Below, piece after piece: positions 1 to 5,842 of a stretch of 5,842 bases of DNA. The position numbers and the translations under genes were made by a program. Source of the DNA: an uncultured Muribaculaceae bacterium (GTDB lineage: Bacteria > Bacteroidota > Bacteroidia > Bacteroidales > Muribaculaceae); contig CAMWUM010000139.1 of NCBI GenBank assembly GCA_947177435.1, positions 1 to 5,842 of the forward strand, in the 5' to 3' direction. Position 1 is the first letter of the stretch, and every line of letters starts with the position of its first letter. Below the pieces are notes generated by a model that had not been told where the DNA came from, searched no databases, and saw only the letters and a program-made list of their open reading frames with translations.

Positions 1-2251
1 GGCCCATCCGGCCGGATATGGTGACGGGGCCCGTGTAGTCGGGGCGCACGGGGTTGGGGTATGCGAGGATGTCGCTGTAATCGTCCTGGGGGGCCGATGC
101 GTCGCCGAGGAAGGTGTACAGGCCATGGGGGGTGCCGACGTAAACCGTGTTGGTATGCGGGTCGCACTCCACGGCCGATATTTCATTGGTGAGCAGCGGG
201 GAGTTGTCGGTGTTGATTTGCTTGATGATGCGGTCGCCTGTGGCGCTGACGAGGAAGAGGCCGGAGTTCTGCGTGGCCACCCATTTGCGGCCGGCGGGGT
301 CGAGGCATATCCAGTTGACTATTTCGCTCTCGAGGAGGTAGTCGGCGTAGTTGGTGCCGTCGTTGCGTGGCACTTTCAGGCGGCGCACGCGCATGTCGGG
401 GCTCGTGGCCGTCTTGGGGTTGGTTATTTCGAAAATGCCGGCCGAGGTGCCGAGCCATACGGCTCCGCGGCTGTCCTCGATGGCGAATGTGAAGCGGTCG
501 GGGGCCTCGAACGAGTTGCCGTCCTGGTCGGTGAAGCGGGTCCATAGGTAGGTGGCGTCGTCGGCCAGGTTGGCGTATGTGCCCTTGGTGTCGACTGCGA
601 TGAGTCCGCCCTCCCACTGGGCCGTAAACATGAACGCCATCTGCGAGCGCGAGCAGAAGAGAGACATCATATCCTTGCCGCCCAAGGCGTTGTAGTGCGA
701 GAGTTTGGGGTGAGTCTTCCAGTCGGCGGCGGCGACGTTTTTGATGTTGCCCTTTCGCTTGGCGGCGGGGAGCACCACATAGTTGCCGATGTATCCCACC
801 CACAGGTTGCCCTCGGGGTCGATATTGACGTCCTCAACGCGCGCGCCCCAGTTGTAGGGGATGGGCGAGTTGGAGGCGTCGAACTTGACGGCTTCGTCGT
901 AGCGCTTGGTCTGCTCGTTGTACTCGAGCACGTAGAGGCCCTCGTGGTTGTTGGCGCAGTAGTAGCGTCCGGGATTGTCGGGGTCCTCCAGGATCCAGGC
1001 CGGGTCGCCGTACATGCGGCTGTTGCCGTGGAGGGTCTGCCATTCTATCGACTTTTCGTGGTCGGCCGAGGCGGAGAGGAGTGATGCGTCGCGCGGGAAG
1101 CCGCGCTCGATGATGTTGGTAGTCTGGTAGGCGTCGCCGCACTCCTCGGTGGCGAAGGGCTTGAACATCGACAGCTCGATGTTTGACACGTACAGGCGCT
1201 CGCCGTCGGACGACCAGCGCAGATAGCCCACCTTCTGGCAGGTGAGCGCGCCCTGGGGCAGCATCTTGCCGTAGATGGTGGCGGGAGAGCCCGAGGTGAT
1301 GTCGACGCAACTGAGGCCTGCGCTGCTGCCGGCCCACAGGCGCTGGGGGCCTTGGCCGATGGCCAGCTGCTCGGAGCGCAGTTGGGCGGGGATGTTGATG
1401 GTCTTGATATCCTTACCGTTGATTATCATTAGGTTGCCGTCGGTGGTGCGGGCGTAGAGTCCATCGGCGCAGGGGCGCAGCAGGCCGTCGGCGCGTTGCT
1501 CGGGGGTGAACAAGGTGCGCCAGGTGCTCTTTTCGTGGTCAACCTCGCGATAGATTAGCTTGTTGTCGCCTTTGTCGACGATTAGCAGTGTGGTCTCGTC
1601 GATGGGCACGATCTGGCGTGTGTACCATCCGCCCAGGCGGCTGAACTTCTCGAGCGAGTAATGCCTCTGGTCCAGAGGAGCAAATACGATATAGTGGTTT
1701 GACGAGCCCGGATCCTTGTGCTCGAGGTAGAGGCGGCCGTTGCCGATGGCCACAGTGTACACAGGGGTGTTGTAGATGCCCGACTCGATCACCTCGTGGC
1801 GCACGTCGTCGAATACCACCAGGCCGAAGTCGGTGCCCACGGCGATGCGGTGCTCGCCGAAGGCCACGGAGTTGATTTGCTTCGAGCCGCTGATTTGCGA
1901 CAGCATGATGTCGGGGAGGTTGGCCGTGGTGCCGTCGTCGTACAGCAGGTCGATGTTGCCATTGGAGTATGCGACCAGCAGGTACTTGCCCTCGCGGTTG
2001 TAGTGGATTGAGGCTATATCGTTGTCGCTTAATTTGTTGATGTGGGTGTAGGCGTACATTTCCTCGTCCTTGGGGTCGAACGAGTAGAGGTTTGTGCCCG
2101 AGAGGAAGTAGGCCTTTCCGCCGGCGGTCTCGACTATGTCATTGATGGTGTCGGCAAAGATCGGATACTTGTGCCATCCATCGGTCTGCGCCTGGGCGCC
2201 GATGCCGACTAAGGTCAGGATGAGGCAGGTCATGGCGCGCAGCCAGGCCAT
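1..2251 (-). CDS. porZ: PorZ-like type IX secretion beta-propeller protein, 3' end outside window
   Basis: About 750 residues are visible from the ATG at 2251; the gene runs off the left edge. The N-terminus is a plausible signal peptide: short n-region with Arg5, hydrophobic core (about residues 7-17), then AQA at about 19-21 before QTDGW. What follows is repeat-rich beta-propeller sequence with recurring blade-type motifs: IAVGTDFGLVVF (~136), LWAGSSAGL (~305), LWVGYIGNYVVL (~483), VWLGTSAGIFEI (~597), KWVATQNSGLFLV (~655) and VYVGTPHGLYTF (~703). At about residue 730 AYPNPVRPDYTG marks the usual start of a type IX C-terminal domain. In the family, PorZ of Porphyromonas gingivalis has two propellers plus such a domain, sits on the cell surface and supplies anionic LPS to the PorU sortase. 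Length and order fit that. The assignment to PorZ, rather than another two-component-regulator-propeller protein, rests on recall of N-terminal similarity. An alternative start is the ATG at 2233. No stop separates it from rdgB upstream. Confidence 0.75.
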   Translation of the reverse strand, partial: MAWLRAMTCLILTLVGIGAQAQTDGWHKYPIFADTINDIVETAGGKAYFLSGTNLYSFDPKDEEMYAYTHINKLSDNDIASIHYNREGKYLLVAYSNGNIDLLYDDGTTANLPDIMLSQISGSKQINSVAFGEHRIAVGTDFGLVVFDDVRHEVIESGIYNTPVYTVAIGNGRLYLEHKDPGSSNHYIVFAPLDQRHYSLEKFSRLGGWYTRQIVPIDETTLLIVDKGDNKLIYREVDHEKSTWRTLFTPEQRADGLLRPCADGLYARTTDGNLMIINGKDIKTINIPAQLRSEQLAIGQGPQRLWAGSSAGLSCVDITSGSPATIYGKMLPQGALTCQKVGYLRWSSDGERLYVSNIELSMFKPFATEECGDAYQTTNIIERGFPRDASLLSASADHEKSIEWQTLHGNSRMYGDPAWILEDPDNPGRYYCANNHEGLYVLEYNEQTKRYDEAVKFDASNSPIPYNWGARVEDVNIDPEGNLWVGYIGNYVVLPAAKRKGNIKNVAAADWKTHPKLSHYNALGGKDMMSLFCSRSQMAFMFTAQWEGGLIAVDTKGTYANLADDATYLWTRFTDQDGNSFEAPDRFTFAIEDSRGAVWLGTSAGIFEITNPKTATSPDMRVRRLKVPRNDGTNYADYLLESEIVNWICLDPAGRKWVATQNSGLFLVSATGDRIIKQINTDNSPLLTNEISAVECDPHTNTVYVGTPHGLYTFLGDASAPQDDYSDILAYPNPVRPDYTGPVTISGRMG
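2230..2251 (-). other. rdgB/porZ in-frame junction with overlapping start codons
   Basis: These 22 bases encode the last RdgB-like residues (MAWLRA) and, in the same frame, the n-region of the PorZ signal peptide. Two in-frame ATGs lie here, at 2251 and 2233. The second forms ATGA with a TGA (2232-2230) that belongs to the +1 frame, which is the usual form of a stop/start overlap between coupled genes. The rdgB frame does not use that TGA. Either the two genes are truly fused, with internal initiation giving separate PorZ, or a one-base indel (biological or from sequencing) removed the rdgB stop. Confidence 0.7.
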
Positions 2252-2818
2252 GAGCCGTGCCGTGGCGCGTCCGCGGTGGCTGATGGCGTTTTTCTCTTCG
2301 GGCGAGGCCTCGGCAAAGGTCTTGTCCCAGCCTTTGGGGCGGAAGATGGGGTCGTAGCCAAAGCCTTCGGCTCCGGCGCGTTGGCGGGTGATTTCGCCGT
2401 CGACGCGACCGTCGAAGAGGTGTTCCTCACCATTCTGTATCAAGGCGATGCACGTGCGGAAGCAAGCGCGGCGGTCATCGACGCCGTCCATCTTCTGCAG
2501 CATCAGCTCCACGTTCTCGTCGGGCGTGCAGCTGGGCTGGCCTTTCTCCATGGCGGCCCATCGGGCCGAATATACGCCGGGCGCTCCGCCCAGGGCGTTG
2601 ACCTCCAGGCCGGTGTCGTCGGCAAAACAGTCGAGTCCGTACTTCTGATTGACATAGCGGGCTTTCTGCAGGGCATTCTCCTGCAGTGTCGTGCCCGTCT
2701 CGGGTATATCCTCGTGGCAGCCAATGTCGCTCAGGCCCACGATTTCGATTTCGCGGCCGGCGATCTGGCGCAGCTCGCTGAGTTTGTGCTTGTTGTTTGT
2801 GGCAAATACTAATTTCAT
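2234..2818 (-). CDS. rdgB: RdgB/HAM1 XTP/dITP diphosphatase, no own stop codon
   Basis: A cytosolic house-cleaning enzyme that hydrolyses non-canonical purine triphosphates (XTP, dITP, ITP) to monophosphate and pyrophosphate, keeping deaminated bases out of DNA and RNA. All family motifs are present: TNNKHK at 7-12 (nucleotide binding), Glu40 in DIPETG, ADDTGLEV at 66-73 with the catalytic Asp pair 67/68, GAPGVYSAR at 78-86, GFGYDPIF at 152-159, DKTFAE at 165-170 and SHRGRA at 180-185. The family is usually 190-200 residues, so the domain should finish near Ala195 (position 2234). No stop occurs there: the frame continues directly into the PorZ signal peptide. I set the end at the last codon that looks like RdgB. 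The ATG at 2818 is preceded by an AT-rich divergent promoter region. The enzyme looks intact in every active-site motif, so this is not a decayed gene. Confidence 0.9.
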
Positions 2819-2883
2819 ACTTTAATAACGCGCACATTTGGGAAAAATTACTAATTTTGCAAAATAAAATATACTTTAATGAT
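2819..2883. promoter_or_regulatory. Divergent AT-rich promoter region between rdgB and acyltransferase
   Basis: This 65-bp gap separates two divergent genes and is far richer in A and T than the flanking rdgB. On the plus strand TAATTTTG (2852-2859) matches the Bacteroidetes -7 consensus TAnnTTTG exactly and lies 24 bases before the ATG at 2884. On the minus strand only one-mismatch versions are seen, the best being TAATTTTT (2850-2843), 24 bases before the rdgB ATG. I found no TTTG -33 element at the expected distance of about 20 bases for either. A perfect 12-bp palindrome, ATTTTGCAAAAT (2854-2865), overlaps the plus-strand box. Confidence 0.5.
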
Positions 2884-3870
2884 ATGATGGTGAACCCCTC
2901 CGTTAAAGAACCCACGATGCATTTCAAAGGCGTGGATGTGATGAAATTTTTGATGGCTCTGTGCGTGGTATTAATCCATGTCATACCGTTAAGCAATGGT
3001 TGGAGTCCCTCGACAGCAGTTGAGTATGTCATATCTCTTGCTGTGCCATTCTTCTTTGTCTCGTCAGGATTCCTGCTGCAAAACAAGATTGAGAAAATTG
3101 GCGATTGTGAAAGCTACCAGACGATAAAAAAATACGCCTTCAGAATCTGGAAGATGTATTTTTGTTGGATAGCTATTTATATTCCGCTATGCATGTGGGG
3201 ATATCAGTTTGATGAGGGCCATACCATGGCTCAATATGGCATTATCCAGATAAGGTCTTTCCTGCTGATGGGAGAGATAAAATACTCTTGGCCTACTTGG
3301 TATTTGTATTCTCTGGGCTTCGCGGCGGTGTTTTTCATGTTGGCGAAAAGATTCAGAATACCATTGGTGCTGATTTTGATTTGTGGAATCGCGGGAGTGT
3401 TATGCCAGTACATCTTTACTCATTTTTCGCTCGCTTCCCTCCCAAAATTTGCATGCAGTTCTTTATCGCGCATTTTGATTGGTTCAGGCTATCTGATGAT
3501 AGGCGTTTTTCTTCGCAAGCACATTGATTGCATTAAACCGCTGTATGTCATTTGCGCCTATGTCGCCTCGATAGGATTATTTGTTACAAATTTGCCTTTT
3601 AGCGACTTGATAGGGAGTGTTGCAGTATTTGGCACAGCGTTTCTTATGAAGATAAGATGCAATGAACGTATCGCCGAAGGTCTGCGCGGGGAAAGTTTAT
3701 GGATATTTCTTATACACATGTATGTCCTTACGCCGTTAGCCTTGAACGAAGCGTTCTCAAATCCGTGGCTGCTATATGTTGTCGTGTGCTTGATATGCAT
3801 TGTCATAGCAGGTTTTCTCTATCGTTTCTCCCTGTCATCTCGCGGGAAATTTTTGAAAAAATTGGTTTAG
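2884..3870 (+). CDS. Membrane acyltransferase, AT3 (acyltransferase 3) family
   Basis: A 328-residue polytopic membrane protein. Family members move acyl groups, often acetyl, onto sugars of surface polysaccharides, LPS or small molecules. Lys21 and His32 in the first membrane helix form the family's R/K-X10-H motif. PFFFVSSGFLL at 55-65 matches the classic PFFFxxSGFLL segment, PTWYLYSL at 137-144 matches the conserved WYL element, and LWIFLIHMYVL at 272-282 matches the late helix ending in a conserved His. I see about nine to ten hydrophobic segments, including 22-38, 48-66, 91-104, 138-154, 160-178, 197-210, 219-234, 243-256, 272-286 and 297-313. The ATG at 2884 was chosen because a longer frame starts only at a TTG inside rdgB, upstream of the promoter box; 2887 and 2917 are other in-frame ATGs. 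Base composition is clearly more AT-rich than the neighbours, suggesting acquisition. The acceptor is unknown; some AT3-like proteins act on glycans, lipids or antibiotics. Confidence 0.85.
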   Translation: MMVNPSVKEPTMHFKGVDVMKFLMALCVVLIHVIPLSNGWSPSTAVEYVISLAVPFFFVSSGFLLQNKIEKIGDCESYQTIKKYAFRIWKMYFCWIAIYIPLCMWGYQFDEGHTMAQYGIIQIRSFLLMGEIKYSWPTWYLYSLGFAAVFFMLAKRFRIPLVLILICGIAGVLCQYIFTHFSLASLPKFACSSLSRILIGSGYLMIGVFLRKHIDCIKPLYVICAYVASIGLFVTNLPFSDLIGSVAVFGTAFLMKIRCNERIAEGLRGESLWIFLIHMYVLTPLALNEAFSNPWLLYVVVCLICIVIAGFLYRFSLSSRGKFLKKLV

Positions 3871-3928
3871 TATCGGTCCAGCTGTCTCTTTTTTCCGCCA
3901 AAATGGCCACTAATCAAAAATAAAGCGC

Positions 3929-3936
3929 TAACTTTA
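3929..3936 (+). promoter_or_regulatory. Probable -7 promoter box of the DJ-1 family gene
   Basis: TAACTTTA is one mismatch from the Bacteroidetes -7 consensus TAnnTTTG and lies 29 bases before the ATG at 3966. The extended context TAACTTTACGGC closely resembles TAACTTTGCGGT in front of the YczE-like gene. The rest of the 95-bp gap 3871-3965 holds no convincing hairpin terminator for the acyltransferase, and I see no TTTG -33 element at normal spacing. Confidence 0.4.
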
Positions 3937-3965
3937 CGGCACATTTGCATATCAACTTCACTATT

Positions 3966-4532
3966 ATGGAAAAATCATACCTCTTCCTCGCCGAGGGATT
4001 TGAAGAAATAGAAGCCCTCGCCACTGTCGATATTCTCCGCCGCGCCGGCATGGACGTGGCCACCGTAGCCGTCGGCCCGTCGCTCTCTGTTTCAGGTGCT
4101 CACGGCGTGTCAGTCAACGCCGACCTGGCCTTTGATCAGGCTGACTTCTCCGACGCCGCATGGCTCATCTGCCCCGGCGGCATGCCCGGCGCAGCCAATC
4201 TGGTGCAATTCGAACCTCTGTGCGCCTTGCTGCAGGCCCACGCCGCCGCCGGCGGACGCCTGGCCGCCATCTGCGCATCGCCCGCCGTGGTGTTTGCTCC
4301 GCTCGGCTTGCTCAATGGCAAGCGCGCCACGTGCTATCCCGGCTTTGAGCAGGCCTGCATCGAAGCCGGCGCCGACATGCAAGCCCAGCCCGTAGTGGTT
4401 GACGGCGACACCATCACGGGCCAAGGCCCTGCAGCAGCCATCCCGTTCGCTCTTGCCATCGTGCGCCACACCCTGGGTGCCGACGCAGCGCAGCAAGTAG
4501 CCTCCGGCATGCTTATTTGCGGGGATATATAA
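3966..4532 (+). CDS. DJ-1/PfpI family protein (YajL/DJ-1 type)
   Basis: A 188-residue cytosolic protein, nearly the length of human DJ-1 (189) and E. coli YajL. Family members have been described as glyoxalase III, protein or nucleotide deglycase, or redox-sensing chaperone; the true physiological reaction is disputed. The nucleophile is Cys103 in the elbow AAICASPAV (100-108), matching DJ-1 Cys106. Glu16 in GFEEIEA matches DJ-1 Glu18, which tunes the cysteine. PGGMPGAANL (70-79) and TGQGPAAAIPFALAIV (151-166) are the other family blocks. The position of DJ-1 His126 is Tyr124 here (CYPGFE); E. coli YajL also lacks a His there, so this need not mean loss of function. The ATG at 3966 is preferred over an upstream in-frame TTG at 3945, because the proteins of this family begin just before the first strand (SYLFLAEG). 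The 3' end overlaps the convergent YczE-like gene. Confidence 0.88.
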   Translation: MEKSYLFLAEGFEEIEALATVDILRRAGMDVATVAVGPSLSVSGAHGVSVNADLAFDQADFSDAAWLICPGGMPGAANLVQFEPLCALLQAHAAAGGRLAAICASPAVVFAPLGLLNGKRATCYPGFEQACIEAGADMQAQPVVVDGDTITGQGPAAAIPFALAIVRHTLGADAAQQVASGMLICGDI

Positions 4533-5256
4533 AACGGGCCAGGCCGTAGATGTAGCGGCGGAAGCCGGGTCGGTAGCAGACCAGGTGGCCGAACCAGGCC
4601 ATGTGGGGCTCCAGCAGGCGCACGAGCGTGCCGACAAGCACCATGGCCAGCAGGGTGCCTATGCCTACGACATTCCACAGCCACGTACCGAAGTAGGCGA
4701 ATCCGAGGGCCACTGCTATGGCCACAAGTGAAATGTCAACTCCTATCTTGGCCTTTGAGAAGGGGATGCCGAAAGCGCGGCTAAGCGCCACTGGGAAGCC
4801 TTCTCCCGGCATTGTCACTGATCCGCAGCGTATTTCGAACAGGATGCCGATGGCGAGGATGAGGCATCCGCCGAGCTGCACGGCCAGTTTGACGATGAAT
4901 GTTTCGCACACGAGCCGGGCCGTTAGCCACATGTTGATGTCGAGCAGGAAGCCGAAGAAGAAACCAATGAGCAGCTGGAACAACTGCACGGGCTCAAATT
5001 TCTTTCTGAGCACGAGCACTTGCAAGCCGACCAGCAGGAAGTTCATGCAATAGGTATACTCGCCGATGGTCATGGCTGGGGCTTTGCCGCTCTCGCCAGC
5101 GATTGACATGACAAACGGGATGGTGGAAATCACACTGCTCCCAAGGTCGGAACGCACGCACAAGGCCACGCCCAATGTCATGATAAACAACGAAATAATC
5201 AACAACAAATGCTGCCAAGCGAACATGACAGCCTTTTCTTTCCAATCTTTTCTCAT
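4513..5256 (-). CDS. YczE/YitT-like integral membrane protein (DUF6198 type)
   Basis: A 247-residue inner-membrane protein with five to six hydrophobic segments, about 13-33, 70-83, 92-112, 119-141, 172-190 and 195-214. It resembles the YczE/YyaS/YitT group: an early LGVALCVRSDLGSSVIST segment (28-45) and a later MPGEGFPVALSRAFGIPFSKAKIGVD-like block (149-174), with the pattern of a duplicated half in which each loop carries small polar and glycine residues. The substrate and role of these proteins are not established; transport is inferred only from the fold. The ATG at 5256 is chosen: an upstream in-frame GTG at 5274 would lie almost at the expected transcription start of the promoter box at 5277-5284. 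It follows tonB on the same strand but has its own promoter signal, so it is probably not strictly co-transcribed. Its last seven codons overlap the 3' end of the DJ-1 gene on the opposite strand. Confidence 0.8.
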   Translation of the reverse strand: MRKDWKEKAVMFAWQHLLLIISLFIMTLGVALCVRSDLGSSVISTIPFVMSIAGESGKAPAMTIGEYTYCMNFLLVGLQVLVLRKKFEPVQLFQLLIGFFFGFLLDINMWLTARLVCETFIVKLAVQLGGCLILAIGILFEIRCGSVTMPGEGFPVALSRAFGIPFSKAKIGVDISLVAIAVALGFAYFGTWLWNVVGIGTLLAMVLVGTLVRLLEPHMAWFGHLVCYRPGFRRYIYGLARFIYPRK

Positions 5257-5276
5257 AAACAAACCTTTTATCACCG

Positions 5277-5284
5277 CAAAGTTA
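5277..5284 (-). promoter_or_regulatory. -7 promoter box of the YczE-like gene
   Basis: On the minus strand TAACTTTG matches the Bacteroidetes -7 consensus TAnnTTTG exactly. It lies 20 bases upstream of the ATG at 5256, giving a very short leader. A TTTG at 5300-5297 lies only 12 bases upstream, too close for a normal -33 element. The position supports ATG 5256 over GTG 5274 as the start. Confidence 0.5.
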
Positions 5285-5321
5285 CGAATTTTTCTCCAAA
5301 AGGAGATAGTCGTGATGCGGT

Positions 5322-5842
5322 TTACTTGAAGGAGTAGGTGATGACGGCGATGGCGGTTTCGGGTGCGGGGGTGGAGGTGGCGCGGGTGAATGTGCGGCGC
5401 TTGACTTCGGCCACGCAGGCCTGGCGCACTGCACTGTTGGTGCTTGCGCCGGGGGTGCCTCCGATGATTTCGACACGTGAGGGCCGGCCTTGGTTGTCGA
5501 TAGTGACCTTCAGTTTGACAGTGCCGGTGACGGTGCTCTTGACGGGGGCATAGGCGGGCAGTCCCCAGCCGCCGCCTGCGGTGCCTTGGCCCTGGCCTGT
5601 GTACGAGCCTTGGGCTGAGTCGGATGTGGGCGAGCCGGAGTTGGCTTGGTCTGCTGTGCCGGAGGTGGTGTTGTGCTGTCCCGGGGCATTGCCGAATGCA
5701 TTGGCCACTTCGGCTTGGGCCTGGCGCTGGTCTTGTTGCTGCTGTTGCTCTTCGCGCGTAGGGCCGGTCTTTTGCGGGCGGCTGTCTGTCTTGTGTGGCG
5801 AGGGCGTGTCGGAGGCCACGACTGGCGGGGGCGCTCCGGGAT
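5322..5842 (-). CDS. TonB energy transducer, C-terminal part; 5' end outside window
   Basis: About 173 C-terminal codons are visible and the frame stays open to the right edge, so the N-terminal membrane anchor is outside the window. In order there are: a Pro-rich stretch (PGAPPPVV), a Gln/charged run (EEQQQQQDQRQAQAE) suited to a periplasmic helix, a Gly/Ser/Thr/Gln-rich linker, then a TonB C-terminal domain of about 80 residues. That domain shows GTVKLKVTIDNQGRPSRVEI (strand-turn-strand with the usual D/N-x-G turn), a helix with Ala, Cys and Val, KRRTF, and the closing ITYSFK typical of Bacteroidetes TonB proteins. TonB couples the ExbB/ExbD proton-motive complex to outer-membrane transporters such as SusC-like proteins. 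exbB/exbD genes are expected upstream, outside the window, but cannot be seen. A GTG at 5819 is not a convincing start, because the Pro-rich spacer continues upstream of it. Confidence 0.82.
   Translation of the reverse strand, partial: PGAPPPVVASDTPSPHKTDSRPQKTGPTREEQQQQQDQRQAQAEVANAFGNAPGQHNTTSGTADQANSGSPTSDSAQGSYTGQGQGTAGGGWGLPAYAPVKSTVTGTVKLKVTIDNQGRPSRVEIIGGTPGASTNSAVRQACVAEVKRRTFTRATSTPAPETAIAVITYSFK

Noticed and set aside
183..1337. Open frames inside the porZ region (minus 183-803 and 834-1337, plus 125-547 and 695-1084)
   Set aside because: They are Arg/His/Pro- or Val/Gly-rich shadows of a GC-rich coding strand; the continuous propeller frame explains the region.
2837..2840. TTTG as a -33 element for the acyltransferase promoter
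   Set aside because: Only 11 bases separate it from the -7 box, whereas about 20 are expected in Bacteroidetes promoters.
2475..3086. Open frame of 203 codons on the minus strand across the rdgB start and acyltransferase start
   Set aside because: It is antisense to the acyltransferase and out of frame with RdgB; the protein has low-complexity shadow composition with no family motifs.
4110..4684. Minus-strand open frames opposite the DJ-1 gene
   Set aside because: They mirror the GC-rich DJ-1 coding sequence, which has all its catalytic motifs on the plus strand.
5290..5304. Short hairpin TCTCC-TTTT-GGAGA between tonB and the YczE-like gene as a terminator
   Set aside because: The stem is only five base pairs and no T-tract follows on the minus strand, where a tonB terminator is needed.
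5700..5760. CAG/CAA-like repeat coding for the Gln run in TonB as a microsatellite
   Set aside because: The run is short and mixed in codons; Gln-rich spacers are ordinary in TonB proteins of this group.

Overview
The window looks like a chromosomal segment of a Bacteroidota, most likely a gut Bacteroidales with a GC-rich genome. The family cannot be fixed; Muribaculaceae-like is my guess. The reasons are a PorZ-like type IX secretion protein with a YPNP-type C-terminal domain start, a TonB with the short Bacteroidetes-style C-terminal domain, an RdgB of Bacteroidetes type, and promoter elements resembling the Bacteroidetes -7 box (TAnnTTTG). There are no tRNAs, rRNAs, CRISPR repeats, insertion sequences or phage genes.

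Layout: (1) Positions 1-2251, minus strand: a long two-propeller surface protein resembling PorZ, cut off by the window edge just inside its C-terminal domain. (2) Positions about 2234-2818, minus strand: RdgB/HAM1-type XTP/dITP diphosphatase. It has no stop codon before porZ, so the two coding regions form one uninterrupted reading frame of at least 939 codons. (3) Positions 2819-2883: AT-rich divergent promoter region. (4) Positions 2884-3870, plus strand: membrane acyltransferase (AT3 family), clearly more AT-rich than its neighbours and probably acquired. (5) Positions 3966-4532, plus strand: DJ-1/PfpI family protein. (6) Positions 4513-5256, minus strand: YczE/YitT-like (DUF6198-type) membrane protein whose 3' end overlaps the DJ-1 gene by 20 bp. 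(7) Positions 5322-5842, minus strand: C-terminal part of a TonB energy transducer, N-terminus outside the window.

How the genes work together: most are individual housekeeping or envelope genes rather than one system. PorZ (delivery of anionic LPS in the type IX system), TonB and the acyltransferase all concern the cell envelope. The observation most worth checking is the in-frame joining of a cytosolic nucleotide-pool enzyme (RdgB) to an exported secretion protein (PorZ), with the porZ signal peptide beginning inside the last codons of rdgB. I found no clear sign of a new multi-gene system such as a defence or biosynthetic cluster.
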